64,000 nt of DNA from CAWDVB01 sp963824105 (GTDB lineage Bacteria; Actinomycetota; Actinomycetes; Propionibacteriales; Nocardioidaceae), in contig CAWGNN010000007.1 in the NCBI GenBank assembly GCA_963824105.1, positions 124,001-188,000 of the forward strand, written 5' to 3'. How positions within the stretch are numbered: the stretch's first letter is position 1; the number at the start of each line of letters is the position of its first letter. Both the position numbers and the translations under genes were made by a program. Shown here in pieces: positions 7,849-18,973 of this stretch. Under the pieces are notes generated by a model that saw only the letters and a list, made by a program, of their open reading frames with translations, had not been told where the DNA came from and did no database searches.

Positions 7849-8585
7849 AGCTGATCCTGCTCCGCCACGGCGAGAGCGAGTGGAACGCCAAGAACCTGTT
7901 CACCGGGTGGGTGGATGTCCCGCTGAGCGACAAGGGGCAGACCGAGGCGGTCCGCGGAGGCGAGCTCCTCGCCGAGTCGGGCCTGCTTCCCGACGTTCTG
8001 CACACCTCGGTCCTGCGGCGTGCCATCACCACCGCTCACCTGGCGCTGGACGCCTGCGACCGCCACTGGATCCCGGTACGCCGTTCCTGGCGGCTCAACG
8101 AGCGTCACTACGGCGCTCTCCAGGGCAAGGACAAGAAGGCGACGCTCGAGGAGTACGGCGAGGAGCAGTTCATGCTCTGGCGCCGCTCCTACTCCACGCC
8201 GCCGCCGAAGATCGCCGATGACGACCCGTGGTCCCAGGCAGGGGACCCGAGATACGCCGACCTCCCCGACGAGCTGATGCCGCGCAGCGAGTGCCTGGCC
8301 GACGTCGTGGAGCGCATGCTGCCCTACTGGTACGACGCGATCGTGCCGGACCTGCGCAGCGGCCGCACCGTCTGCGTGGCCGCCCACGGCAACTCCCTGC
8401 GGGCGCTGGTCAAGCACCTGGACGACATGCCCGAGGACGATGTCGTCGGGCTGAACATCCCGACCGGGATCCCCCTGGTCTACGACCTAGACGAGGGGAT
8501 GCGACCCACCGTCGCCGGGGGGCGCTACCTGGACCCGGACGCGGCGGCGGCGGCGATCAAGGCCGTGGCCAACCAGGGTCGCTGA
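7845..8585 (+). CDS. gpmA: 2,3-bisphosphoglycerate-dependent phosphoglycerate mutase
   Basis: Glycolytic enzyme (246 aa, standard length) interconverting 3- and 2-phosphoglycerate. The phospho-accepting His lies in LILLRHGESEWN (residue 8), the second catalytic His in CVAAHGNSLR, and the substrate segment is RRSWRLNERHYGALQG. The ATG at 7845 overlaps the lipoprotein stop by four bases. The gene lies near phoU and senX3-regX3, matching the gpm1-senX3-regX3 neighbourhood of mycobacteria, with phoU inserted between. Confidence 0.96.
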   Translation: MKLILLRHGESEWNAKNLFTGWVDVPLSDKGQTEAVRGGELLAESGLLPDVLHTSVLRRAITTAHLALDACDRHWIPVRRSWRLNERHYGALQGKDKKATLEEYGEEQFMLWRRSYSTPPPKIADDDPWSQAGDPRYADLPDELMPRSECLADVVERMLPYWYDAIVPDLRSGRTVCVAAHGNSLRALVKHLDDMPEDDVVGLNIPTGIPLVYDLDEGMRPTVAGGRYLDPDAAAAAIKAVANQGR

Positions 8586-8613
8586 CCAGCGGTCGACCCC
8601 TCCGGCGCCTCGA

Positions 8614-8653
8614 GCCCGGGTTGAACTCAGCCTGAGTCGAACTCAGCCCGGGT
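8614..8653. terminator. Possible bidirectional terminator between gpmA and phoU
   Basis: Short nested inverted repeats (ctgagt/actcag around cga, flanked on both sides by cccggg) in the convergent gap between gpmA and phoU; the right part reaches into the phoU stop region. The pairing is imperfect, so this is tentative. Confidence 0.35.
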
Positions 8654-9290
8654 GGCCCTCGCCGGTGACCAGGAAGACGACCCGGCGCGAGATGGACACC
8701 GCGTGGTCGGCGATGCGCTCGTAGTAGCGCCCGAGCAGCGCCAGATCGATGGCCGGCTCGACGCCGTACTTCCAGTCCGGACTCAGCATGATCTCGAACC
8801 CACGCCGCCGGATCAGGTCGATCTCCTCGTCGGCCGCGATCACCTTGTTGACCTTGTCCAGGTCCCGGCTGCGGATCACCTCTCCCGTCATCCGCACCAT
8901 CGACTGAGTCACCTCGCCGGCCCGCTTGAACATCGGCTGCAACTCGTCCGGGATAGCCAGCCCCGGCACCCGCATCCGGGCGATCTTGGCGACGTGGACC
9001 GCCAGGTCCCCCATCCGCTCGAAGTCGGCGACGATGCGCAGCGAGGACACGAGCATTCGCAGGTCGGTCGCGACCGGCTGCTGCAGAGCCATCAGCTCGA
9101 AGGACTGCTCCTCGATCTGGATCCTGAGCCGGTCCAGCTCGTCGTCCTCGGAGATCACCGACTCCGCGACGTGGGCGTCGGCGTTGAGGAGAGCCTCCGT
9201 GGACAGGCCGACAGCCTTCTCCACGTGTACGGACATCTCGATGATCTCGTCGACGATGGAGTCGAGCTGTTGGGCGTAGGCCTCGCGCAT
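8643..9290 (-). CDS. phoU: Phosphate signalling protein PhoU
   Basis: A 215-aa protein with two tandem PhoU three-helix domains, seen as repeats of the metal-binding pattern: SSLRIVADFERMGDLAVHVA in the first half and LGRYYERIADHAVSISR in the second. PhoU links the Pst transporter to the phosphate two-component system and represses it when phosphate is plentiful. It is divergent from senX3-regX3 (131-bp gap), which encodes that system, so shared regulation is likely. The ATG at 9290 gives the expected MREAYAQQLD start. Confidence 0.95.
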   Translation of the reverse strand: MREAYAQQLDSIVDEIIEMSVHVEKAVGLSTEALLNADAHVAESVISEDDELDRLRIQIEEQSFELMALQQPVATDLRMLVSSLRIVADFERMGDLAVHVAKIARMRVPGLAIPDELQPMFKRAGEVTQSMVRMTGEVIRSRDLDKVNKVIAADEEIDLIRRRGFEIMLSPDWKYGVEPAIDLALLGRYYERIADHAVSISRRVVFLVTGEGHPG

Positions 9291-9421
9291 GCCTAGACCC
9301 TAAGTCCTCACGGTGTACGGGCGGCGCAACGCCATGAATTGGCCGTGAACAGTCGGCGAACCCGCTGGTCAGCGCCCCCTCTTCGACACGTTCGGGAGCC
9401 GCTTCCACGTACGATCGACGC

Positions 9422-10546
9422 GTGGAGCTTTGGACCGATCTGGCGCTGCTCGCCCTGGGGACGGTCGTCGGTTCGGTGCTGGCGGTCGCGTGGTTCTTCA
9501 GCCGCCGCATCGTCGCGCCCGCACCACCACGTCAGGTCGTCCCCGAGGGCGCGCTCCCCGTCCTGGGGGCGCTGAAGTCGAGCACCTTGGTCGTCGACCC
9601 CCACGGGACGGTGCTCCATGCCTCCGCGCACGGCTACCAGATGGGGATCGTCCGGGGGAACCGCATCACCAACGCCGAGATCGCCGGGATGATCGAGCAG
9701 GTGGCCGGCGACCGGGTCATCCGAGATGCCGAGATGACGCTCGACGCCAGCTCCCGCCGTCCCGTCTTCGTCGCGGCCCGGGTCGCCCCGCTCGGTGAGG
9801 ATCTGGTGCTCGTCCTCGTCGAGGACCGCACCAAGGAGCACCGGGTCGAGTCGATCCGCAGGGACTTCGTCGCCAACGTGTCCCACGAGCTGAAAACTCC
9901 GGTCGGAGCGATGAACCTCCTCGCCGAGGCGATCCAGGAGGCCGCCGACGACCCGGAGGCGGTGGTGCGGTTCTCCGAGCGGATGCAGCAGGAGTCCAAG
10001 CGGCTCTCGCGGCTGGTGCAGCAGATCATCGAGCTGAGTCGGCTCCAAGGCGACGAGCCGGTGGCGGTGAGCGCCCAGGTCGACGTCAACGCCGTGATCG
10101 CCCGGTCCATCGACCGCAGCATCATCGAAGCGGACCAGAAGAAGATCGCCCTGGTCCAAGACACCGCCGGTCCCCTTGCCGTCGAGGGCAACGCCGACCA
10201 GATCGCGCTGGCCATCGGCAACCTGGTGTCCAACGCCGTGAACTACTCCCCCGAACGGAGCACCGTGGTCGTCTCGGCACGGCAGCACGACGACACCGTG
10301 GACCTGAGCGTCACCGACCAGGGCATCGGCATCCCCGAGGACGAGCTTCCCCGCATCTTCGAGCGCTTCTACCGGGTCGACCCGGCCCGTCACCGCTCGA
10401 CCGGGGGCACCGGCCTGGGCCTGTCCATCGTCAAACACATCGCGGCCTCGCACGGGGGCGAGGTGCGGGTCTGGTCCAAGGAGGGCCAGGGCTCGACGTT
10501 CACCGTGTCGCTGCCGCGGCACCACGCCCCTGAGGAGAAGTCATGA
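9422..10546 (+). CDS. senX3: Phosphate-responsive sensor histidine kinase SenX3
   Basis: A 374-aa membrane sensor kinase starting at GTG. A single N-terminal membrane helix (about residues 7-26) is followed by a PAS-like region (~45-140). The phospho-acceptor His is about residue 155 in DFVANVSHELKTP. The ATPase domain has NLVSNAVNYSPE, DQGIGIPEDELPRIFERF and GGTGLGLSIVKH. It phosphorylates RegX3, whose gene starts four bases before this stop (ATGA overlap). Orthologues respond to phosphate starvation together with PhoU, encoded next door. Confidence 0.95.
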   Translation: MELWTDLALLALGTVVGSVLAVAWFFSRRIVAPAPPRQVVPEGALPVLGALKSSTLVVDPHGTVLHASAHGYQMGIVRGNRITNAEIAGMIEQVAGDRVIRDAEMTLDASSRRPVFVAARVAPLGEDLVLVLVEDRTKEHRVESIRRDFVANVSHELKTPVGAMNLLAEAIQEAADDPEAVVRFSERMQQESKRLSRLVQQIIELSRLQGDEPVAVSAQVDVNAVIARSIDRSIIEADQKKIALVQDTAGPLAVEGNADQIALAIGNLVSNAVNYSPERSTVVVSARQHDDTVDLSVTDQGIGIPEDELPRIFERFYRVDPARHRSTGGTGLGLSIVKHIAASHGGEVRVWSKEGQGSTFTVSLPRHHAPEEKS

Positions 10547-11220
10547 CGCGGGTACTCGTCGTCGAGGACGAGGAGAGCTACAGCGACGCGCTGGCATACA
10601 TGCTCACCAAGGAGGGGTTCGATGTCGCGATCGCCAATACCGGGCCCGACGCCCTCGCCGAGTTCGAGCGCAACGGCGCCGACATCGTCCTGCTCGACCT
10701 GATGCTCCCGGGACTCCCGGGCACCGAGGTGTGCCGCCAGATCCGGCAGACGTCCAACGTGCCCGTGATCATGGTCAGCGCCAAGGACTCCGAGGTGGAC
10801 AAGGTCGTCGGGCTGGAGCTCGGGGCGGACGACTACGTGACCAAGCCCTACTCGCCCCGCGAGCTGGTGGCCCGCATCCGGGCGGTGTTGCGACGCGGGA
10901 GCGACCCGGAGCTGGCCCCGTCCACGCTCGAGGTCGGACCCGTGCGGATGGACGTGGACCGACACCAGGTCAGCGTCGACAACCACGACGTGAAGCTGCC
11001 CCTGAAGGAGTTCGAGCTCCTCGAGATGTTCCTCCGCAACCCCGGACGGGTGCTCACCCGTGGGCAGCTGATCGACCGGGTGTGGGGCTCGGACTATGTC
11101 GGCGACACCAAGACCCTCGACGTCCATGTGAAGCGCCTTCGGACCAAGATCGAGCCCGACCCGGGCAATCCGGTCTTCCTGACCACGGTGCGCGGGCTGG
11201 GCTACAAGCTCGAAGTGTGA
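10543..11220 (+). CDS. regX3: Response regulator RegX3
   Basis: An OmpR-type response regulator of 225 aa. The receiver domain carries the acidic pair VEDEE, the phospho-acceptor Asp in ADIVLLDLMLPGLPG and the Lys in DDYVTKPYSPREL. The C-terminal winged helix includes LKEFELLEMFLRNPGRVLTR and DVHVKRLRTKIE. It is translationally coupled to senX3. Orthologues activate phosphate-uptake genes at low phosphate. Confidence 0.96.
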   Translation: MTRVLVVEDEESYSDALAYMLTKEGFDVAIANTGPDALAEFERNGADIVLLDLMLPGLPGTEVCRQIRQTSNVPVIMVSAKDSEVDKVVGLELGADDYVTKPYSPRELVARIRAVLRRGSDPELAPSTLEVGPVRMDVDRHQVSVDNHDVKLPLKEFELLEMFLRNPGRVLTRGQLIDRVWGSDYVGDTKTLDVHVKRLRTKIEPDPGNPVFLTTVRGLGYKLEV

Positions 11221-11248
11221 GCGGGGGCACCGTGGCGCCGCCCGGTCC

Positions 11249-11737
11249 TCACAGCTCCCCGGACTCCAGTCGCGGGCGGAAGGCCTCGAGGTTGGCCAGG
11301 GACTCCCCCCGAGCCAGTCGCCACTCGTACTCACGGCGGATGGAGGTGGCGAAGCCGAGCTCGATCAGGGTGTTGAACGACTCGTCGGCGTAGGTCAGCA
11401 CCGAGCCCAGGAGCCGGTCGAGCTCCTCGGCCGTCACCACCGAGTGGGGCAGGCGGCCGTCGAGGTAGATGTCGCCGTTGTGGTCGACACCGAACGCCAC
11501 CCCGAACATCCTCAGGTTGCGCTCCAGCATCCAGCGATAGACCCGCTCATGGTTCTCGTCGGGATTGCGGATGACGAAGGCGTGCAGCGCCAGGGCGTGG
11601 GGGCCGACCTCGATCCGGCAGGAAGTGGTGAGCTTGCGCTCACCGGGCAGGTCCACGACGAACACACTGTCGGCGACCTCCTCGAAGCTGAGGCCGCTCT
11701 GCTCGAGGAACTCCCGGACCAGCTCGGCTGGTGTCAC
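11249..11737 (-). CDS. YbjN domain-containing protein
   Basis: A 162-aa protein of the YbjN family, which resembles type III secretion chaperones in fold. It matches the conserved actinobacterial gene next to mshA: AELVREFLEQSGLSFEEV at the N-terminus, then a beta-rich middle ending in NTLIELGFATSIRREYEW. No catalytic motif is visible. Its start overlaps the mshA stop (ATGA), so it is the second gene of an mshA operon. Function unknown. Confidence 0.85.
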   Translation of the reverse strand: MTPAELVREFLEQSGLSFEEVADSVFVVDLPGERKLTTSCRIEVGPHALALHAFVIRNPDENHERVYRWMLERNLRMFGVAFGVDHNGDIYLDGRLPHSVVTAEELDRLLGSVLTYADESFNTLIELGFATSIRREYEWRLARGESLANLEAFRPRLESGEL

Positions 11738-13044
11738 GCCGTCTCGACCAGGACGTCCGACAGGTGGGCGAACTTCGCCCGCCGGTAGACGCCGAGCAGC
11801 TGGTCGGCGGTCTGCTCCCAGCCGAAGCTCCGGGCATGGCGCCGGGCCGCCTTGGACAGCTGCCCCCGCAGCTCCGGCTCGCCGATGATGCGCGCCATGG
11901 CGTGGGCATAGTCGGCAGGGTCGTGGCCCTCGATGAGCAGCCCGGTGACGCCGTGCTTCACCGCGGTGGTGAGCCCACCGACCGCGGCCGCGACGACCGG
12001 GGTGCCGGAGGCCTGCGCCTCGATCGCCACCAGACCGAAGGACTCGTTGTACGAGGGGACGCAGACCAGCGTCGCGGCGCGGTACCAGTCGGCCAGTGTC
12101 TCCTGGTCCACCGGCGGCACGAACCGGACCACGTCGTCCAGGCCGAGACTCGAGGCCAGCTCGGCCATGGAGTCTGGATGCTCCAGGCCACTGCCGGAAG
12201 GACCGCCCACGATCGGCACGACGAGGCGGCCGCGCAGCGACGGATCGCGCCGCAGCAGGAGAGCGACCGCGCGGATGAGCACATCGGGAGCCTTGAGGGG
12301 CTGGATGCGCCCGGCAAAGAGGGGCACGACCGCGTCGGCCGGAAGGCCGAGTCGCTGCCGGGCCTCGCGCGGGTCTCCGGGCCGGAAGAGGGAGAGGTCC
12401 ACCCCGGGGTGGACCGTGGCGACCTTGGCCGGGTTCGCGTCGTACAGATTCACCAGCTGGCCGGCCTCGATCCCGGTGTTGGCGACCAGCATGTCGGCGG
12501 TCTCGACCACCTGCTCCTCACCCAGGACCCGGGCGGCCGGCTCGGGCGGATCGCCCTCGGCGAGAGCCTCGTTCTTCACCTTGGCCATCGTGTGCATGGT
12601 GTGGACCAAGGGCACCTGCCAGCGGTCGCGCAGCAGCGCCCCGACCTGGCCGGACAGCCAGTAGTGGCTGTGCACGACGTCGTACCAGCCTTCGTCGTGA
12701 CCGGCCCCCGTGCGCAGCAGGTGCCGGGCGAAGGTGCACATCTGGCCGGGCAGCTCGGACTTGGGCAGCCCCTCGTAGGGGCCGGCGGGGACGTTGTGCA
12801 CCGATACGCCGGGGAAGGCCTCGACGATCGCAGGGAGCAGCGAGGAGGTGGCCCGGGTGAAGATGTCCACCTCGACGTCATGGCGGGCCAGCCGCTTGGC
12901 GACCTCCATGACATAGACGTTCATGCCGCCGGCATCGCCGGTCCCGGGCTGGTCGAGGGGGGAGGTGTGCAGCGAGATCAGCGCGACGCGACGCAGCCCG
13001 GCGTCGTTCGCGAGGTACGGCTGGAGCCGCTGATTGTTGGTCAC
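11734..13044 (-). CDS. mshA: D-inositol-3-phosphate glycosyltransferase MshA
   Basis: A GT4 retaining glycosyltransferase of 436 aa. It catalyses the first step of mycothiol synthesis, transferring GlcNAc from UDP-GlcNAc to inositol 3-phosphate. Family signatures include GTGDAGGMNVYVMEVA near the N-terminus, HSHYWLSGQVG, FAGRIQPLKAPDVLI and the nucleotide-sugar motif YNESFGLVAIEAQASG. Mycothiol is the main low-molecular thiol of actinobacteria; mshD at 53.7 kb encodes its last step. The gene order mshA, YbjN, gpm, senX3, regX3 recalls Rv0486-Rv0491 of M. tuberculosis, with internal inversions here. Confidence 0.95.
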   Translation of the reverse strand: MTNNQRLQPYLANDAGLRRVALISLHTSPLDQPGTGDAGGMNVYVMEVAKRLARHDVEVDIFTRATSSLLPAIVEAFPGVSVHNVPAGPYEGLPKSELPGQMCTFARHLLRTGAGHDEGWYDVVHSHYWLSGQVGALLRDRWQVPLVHTMHTMAKVKNEALAEGDPPEPAARVLGEEQVVETADMLVANTGIEAGQLVNLYDANPAKVATVHPGVDLSLFRPGDPREARQRLGLPADAVVPLFAGRIQPLKAPDVLIRAVALLLRRDPSLRGRLVVPIVGGPSGSGLEHPDSMAELASSLGLDDVVRFVPPVDQETLADWYRAATLVCVPSYNESFGLVAIEAQASGTPVVAAAVGGLTTAVKHGVTGLLIEGHDPADYAHAMARIIGEPELRGQLSKAARRHARSFGWEQTADQLLGVYRRAKFAHLSDVLVETA

Positions 13045-13226
13045 TGCAGATACACCTCCGTGGGCACAACCACGGGGGATTCTGCCTCATTCCCCCAACC
13101 CCAGGGATTCGGTCCACATGTTCGACAAACTCAGAGGAGTCTCAGGTTCTCCGGGGTGACCACTCCGCTGAGAACCTCGCCCATCGGTCTCGGCGGGGCC
13201 TCCCACCCTGTGCCAGACTCGACCGC

Positions 13227-13925
13227 ATGCAGACCATTGGGCTCGTGGGCGGGATGAGCTGGGAGAGCAGCGCGGTCTACTACCAGCTGTTGAACACCGG
13301 GGTCGAGGAGCGGCTCGGAGGGCTGCACTCGGCCCGCTCGGTGATGAGCTCGGTGGAGTTCAGTGAGCTCACCGCGGCCCAGGCGGAGGAGCGCTGGGAT
13401 GACGTGGCGCAGATGCTCACCCATGCCGCTGGCGCGGTCGAGCGGGCCGGCGCCGACTTCCTCCTGTTGTGCACGACGACCTTCCACATGGTCGCCGACC
13501 AGGTCGAGGAGGCCATCTCGATCCCGCTGCTGCACCTCGGTGACGTCGTGGCCGACGCCATCACTGCCCACGGCATCTCCTCGGTCGCCTTCATCGGGAC
13601 CGCCTTCGCGATGGAGCGGAGCTTCTTCACCGACCGGCTCGCCTCGCACGGGATCCAGGTGCTGGTCCCCCGGCCCGAACACCACGAGGAGATAGACCGG
13701 ATCATCTACGAGGAGCTGGTCCACGGCCGGGTGCTGGACTCATCTCGCCGGACCGTGGTCGGCATCCTCGAGGAGATCTGGGATGCCGGTGCCATGGGGG
13801 TCGTCCTCGGGTGCACCGAGCTCGAGCTCTTGGTCAAGCAGGCCGACTCCGAGCTCCCCGTCTTCCCGTGCACCACCCTCCACGTCAAGGCCGCGCTCGA
13901 CCGTGCTCTCGGTGACATCGCCTAG
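13227..13925 (+). CDS. Aspartate/glutamate racemase family protein
   Basis: A 232-aa cofactor-independent racemase-fold protein. It opens TIGLVGGMSWESSAVYY, typical of YgeA-type amino-acid racemases. Both catalytic cysteines are present, in LLLCTTTFHMVAD and VLGCTELELL. Members racemise aspartate, glutamate or other amino acids by a two-base mechanism; the substrate cannot be told here. It stands alone, upstream of typA on the same strand with a 54-bp gap. Confidence 0.9.
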   Translation: MQTIGLVGGMSWESSAVYYQLLNTGVEERLGGLHSARSVMSSVEFSELTAAQAEERWDDVAQMLTHAAGAVERAGADFLLLCTTTFHMVADQVEEAISIPLLHLGDVVADAITAHGISSVAFIGTAFAMERSFFTDRLASHGIQVLVPRPEHHEEIDRIIYEELVHGRVLDSSRRTVVGILEEIWDAGAMGVVLGCTELELLVKQADSELPVFPCTTLHVKAALDRALGDIA

Positions 13926-13979
13926 GTCTCCAACAAGTAGACTTTGACCGTCACTCCCCCTATCTCGAAGCGGTCACCC

Positions 13980-15845
<1,866 letters not shown>

Positions 15846-15858
15846 CACCCGCCCCACG

Positions 15859-15880
15859 ATTTTCACGTTAACGTGAAAAT
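15859..15880. promoter_or_regulatory. Perfect 22-bp palindrome downstream of typA
   Basis: attttcacgtt followed by its exact reverse complement, with no spacer. It is AT-rich against a high-GC background and lies in the 95-bp gap between typA and the convergent DUF559 gene. It may be a terminator for both genes or a repressor operator; nothing in the sequence decides. Confidence 0.5.
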
Positions 15881-15940
15881 CTGCCCCGGTGCTGGGCACA
15901 AATGCAGCCAGCTCTCGAGGGAGAGCCCGTGTCCTACGCC

Positions 15941-16837
15941 TCACCGAGAGGGCTTGGCGGCAGAGTTGTATGCATTCGTGCCCGCGAGCGCACCGACCGC
16001 CCGCGCGAGGGTGCTCCGAACGTACGTGGGATCACCCATGACGGCCTCGTAGCTGAAGCGGAGCACCGTCCAACCCGCGAGCGATAGCTCGTTGTAGCGC
16101 TCGCAGTCACGAGCGAACTCCCGCCGCCCACCGTGGAACGCCCAGGAATCCGCCTCCATCACCAGACCGAGGTCGCGGTCGACGAGATCCGGATGAACGG
16201 CGAAGCCCGCGACCTCGATCCGAGCCTGTGGTTCGGGCCGAAGTCCGGGAACGTCGAGAGCGAGCGCCCGCAGGGTCGACTCAAAGGGGTTCGCAGCACG
16301 ACCATCGGCGCAACGGGCGACCCGCAGGCACTGAGTCCGCCCTGTCGTCCGCACCGACTCCGCCGCTCTCACAAGCTGAGTCGGCGTGATCGTCTCCGCT
16401 CTGAGCGCCGAGTCCGCGACTGCCAGTGCGTCGGCGAAGGGCAGAGCCTTGGCGCAGTCGATCAAGGTGGTGAGGGGATCGGTGTAGTGACCGCCCCGCA
16501 CCTGGTCCGATTCGAGATTGCGGAAGCGCAGCGTGACACCGATCCGTCGCGCCGGCGACACTCGTCGGCCGCGTGGGACGATCACCGCCACCCGCAGCGG
16601 CACCCGGCTCAGCGCCCACCCGAGCTGTAGGGCCGCGCTCTCATGCGACAGGACTCCCTTGAGCTCGACCGCCTTCGCAAGGTCCGACGCGATACTGGGC
16701 AGGGCATAGCTGGTCCCGACGCGGATGACGTCTCCACTCGCCAGCGCCTCAGCGATCCGGCGGTGCGAACAGATGCGACGCAACTGGCGAGTCGAGGCCA
16801 CGCCACCGAGTCGCTTGAGAGCCACCCGAACCTCCAT
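15941..16837 (-). CDS. DUF559 domain protein with AbiEi-like N-terminal domain
   Basis: A 298-aa protein. The N-terminus (GGVASTRQLRRICSHRRIAE) looks like the winged-helix antitoxin domain of AbiEi proteins. The C-terminal third has the Vsr-like endonuclease fold of DUF559: HPDLVDRDLGLVMEADSWAFH, GRREFARDCERYNEL and WTVLRFSYEAVMGDP. Such stand-alone genes are common and variable in actinobacteria; their role is not settled, with defence or DNA repair suggested by the fold. No AbiEii toxin gene lies beside it. Confidence 0.8.
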   Translation of the reverse strand: MEVRVALKRLGGVASTRQLRRICSHRRIAEALASGDVIRVGTSYALPSIASDLAKAVELKGVLSHESAALQLGWALSRVPLRVAVIVPRGRRVSPARRIGVTLRFRNLESDQVRGGHYTDPLTTLIDCAKALPFADALAVADSALRAETITPTQLVRAAESVRTTGRTQCLRVARCADGRAANPFESTLRALALDVPGLRPEPQARIEVAGFAVHPDLVDRDLGLVMEADSWAFHGGRREFARDCERYNELSLAGWTVLRFSYEAVMGDPTYVRSTLARAVGALAGTNAYNSAAKPSR

Positions 16838-16908
16838 GGCGACCGAGCATGCGGCCCGTCGCCCCCGGACCCTGCCGTGGCGGCCCGCACCTGTGGAAGA
16901 GTCCGCAC

Positions 16909-17628
16909 ATGGACCTGCTGAGCAGCTGGCAACGCGAAGCCTTCACCGCTGACGGCATCACCCACGACGTGTACTCCAAGGGGACCGGACCCGGGGTCGT
17001 CGTCATCCACGAGATCCCGGGCATGACACCCAAGGTGATCGAGTTCGCCGAGGAAGTGGTGGGGCGAGGATTCCGGGTGGCCATGCCGCACCTGTTCGGC
17101 CCCGCTGGTGAGAGCGGATCGATGCTCGGCACGATCGCCCGGCTCTGCGTGAACAACGAGTTCACCAAGCTCGCCCTGAACCGCACCTCCCCGGTCACGA
17201 TCTGGCTCCGCGCCCTGACCCGGAGCCTGCACGAGGAGTGCGGCGGTCCCGGGGTGGGCGCCATCGGCATGTGCTTCACCGGCGGCTACGCCCTGGCCAT
17301 GCTCGCCGACTCCCCGGTCACCGCACCGGTGCTGTCCCAGCCGGCGGCTCCCTTCGCGTTGGCGAAGAGCCGCGGTCGCGACCTCGGCATGTCGGAGGCC
17401 GACTGGGAACGCGCCAAGGCCAAGGTCGACGGGGGCTGCCAGGTCTTGGGCCTGCGCTACCGCGACGACTCGTCGATCGGTGGCAGGTTCGACCGTCTCC
17501 GGGAGGAGCTGGGTGACAACTTCATCGCCGTGGAGTTCGACGGCCCCGGTCACTCAGTGCTGACCGAGCACCGGCAGCAAGAGGGTGTCGACCGGGTGCT
17601 GGGTTTCCTGGACGACAAGCTGCACTAA
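16909..17628 (+). CDS. Dienelactone hydrolase family protein
   Basis: An alpha/beta hydrolase of 239 aa from the ATG at 16909; the longer frame overlaps the divergent DUF559 start. The nucleophile is a cysteine in GAIGMCFTGGYALAM, as in dienelactone hydrolases. The probable catalytic His is in FDGPGHSVLTEH. VVVIHEIPGMTPKVIEFA forms the oxyanion-hole strand. Members hydrolyse dienelactones or other small esters in the cytoplasm. It ends four bases into the convergent ugd gene. Confidence 0.88.
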   Translation: MDLLSSWQREAFTADGITHDVYSKGTGPGVVVIHEIPGMTPKVIEFAEEVVGRGFRVAMPHLFGPAGESGSMLGTIARLCVNNEFTKLALNRTSPVTIWLRALTRSLHEECGGPGVGAIGMCFTGGYALAMLADSPVTAPVLSQPAAPFALAKSRGRDLGMSEADWERAKAKVDGGCQVLGLRYRDDSSIGGRFDRLREELGDNFIAVEFDGPGHSVLTEHRQQEGVDRVLGFLDDKLH

Positions 17629-18935
17629 GCGGGCGCGCGGCCGAGTGCCCGGTAGGCCCACCCTGCCTCGATCCACGTCGCCGGGTCGAGCGCGTTGCGG
17701 CCGTCGATGACGATCTTGCTCCGCACCGGAAGCTCGTTCGGGTCCAGCTCGCGGTACTCGGCCCACTCGGTGAGGTGCAGGACCACGTCGGCGTCGAGGC
17801 AGGCGTCCTGGACACTGTCCACGTACTGAAGCTCGGGGTACTTCGCCTTCGCGTGCTCCATCGCCTTCGGGTCGTGCACCCGCACGGTCGCGCCCTCGTG
17901 GTAGATCATCCGCGCGACGTCCAGAGCGGGCGAGTCGCGGATGTCGTCGGAGTTCGGCTTGAAGGCCGCCCCCAGAACGGCGACCGTGGCTCCGTGCAGG
18001 TCCCCGTCGCACGCCTCGCGAGCGAAGTCGACGGTACGCGCCCGCCGACGCAGGTTGATGGCATCGACCTCACGCAGGAAGGTCAGCGCCTCGACGGCAC
18101 CGATCTCGCCGGCCCGGGCCATGAAGGCCCGGATGTCCTTGGGGAGACAGCCGCCACCGAAGCCAATGCCGGCACCCAGGAACTTGCGGCCGATCCGGGC
18201 ATCGTGTCCGATCGCGTCAGCGAGAGTCACCACGTCGCCGCCGGCCGCCTCGCAGACCTCGGCCATCGCGTTGATGAAGGAGATCTTCGTTGCCAAGAAG
18301 GCGTTGGCCGCAACCTTCACCAGCTCCGCGGTGGCGAAGTCGGTGACGATGCGCGGCGTCTCGGCCTCGAGGGCCGAGGCATAGACCCGGTCGAGCACCT
18401 CGGGGACGGACTCGTCGTCGACGCCGTACACCAGACGATCCGGGCGGAGCGTGTCGTCGATCGCGAAGCCCTCGCGAAGGAACTCCGGGTTCCACGCCAA
18501 GCGGACATCGCGGTCCAGCGCCCGGGCGAGCCGCACCTTGATGCGCTGGGCGGTGCCGACCGGCACGGTGGACTTCCCGACGACCACGGCGCCGGCTTTG
18601 AGGTGCGGAGCCATCGACTCCACCGCCTCATAGACGTACGTGGTGTCCGCGGCATCGGAGCCGGCTCGCTGCGGTGTGCCCACGCAGAGGAAGACCACGT
18701 CGGACTCGGCGATGGCCGCATAGTCGGTGGTGAAGCGGAGCCGCCCGGTCTTGAGGACTCGGGCCAGCATCTCGTCGAGCCCCGGCTCGTAGATGGGAGC
18801 CACTCCCCGGGACAGGGCCTCGATCTTCGCCGGGTCGATGTCGACGGCGACGACGTCGTGCCCCAGCTCGGCCATGCAAGTCGCGTGGACCGCCCCCAGG
18901 TATCCGGTACCGATCACGGCTATGCGTTCTGCCAT
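17625..18935 (-). CDS. ugd: UDP-glucose 6-dehydrogenase
   Basis: A 436-aa UDP-glucose/GDP-mannose dehydrogenase-family enzyme. It has the N-terminal NAD-binding VIGTGYLGAVHATCMAELGH, the catalytic Cys in GFGGGCLPKDIRAFM and a C-terminal domain starting at AVLGAAFKPNSDDIRDSPA. It oxidises UDP-glucose to UDP-glucuronate with two NAD+, a precursor for acidic polysaccharides. It is not inside the main polysaccharide locus that begins at 27.8 kb but could feed it. Confidence 0.92.
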   Translation of the reverse strand: MAERIAVIGTGYLGAVHATCMAELGHDVVAVDIDPAKIEALSRGVAPIYEPGLDEMLARVLKTGRLRFTTDYAAIAESDVVFLCVGTPQRAGSDAADTTYVYEAVESMAPHLKAGAVVVGKSTVPVGTAQRIKVRLARALDRDVRLAWNPEFLREGFAIDDTLRPDRLVYGVDDESVPEVLDRVYASALEAETPRIVTDFATAELVKVAANAFLATKISFINAMAEVCEAAGGDVVTLADAIGHDARIGRKFLGAGIGFGGGCLPKDIRAFMARAGEIGAVEALTFLREVDAINLRRRARTVDFAREACDGDLHGATVAVLGAAFKPNSDDIRDSPALDVARMIYHEGATVRVHDPKAMEHAKAKYPELQYVDSVQDACLDADVVLHLTEWAEYRELDPNELPVRSKIVIDGRNALDPATWIEAGWAYRALGRAPA

Positions 18936-18973
18936 GGCCGCAGACTACGGCGTCGGATGTACCGGCGCGGAAG

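Noticed and set aside
15941..16837. AbiE toxin-antitoxin system
   Set aside because: Only an AbiEi-like N-terminal domain fused to a DUF559 nuclease fold is present; no AbiEii toxin gene adjoins it.
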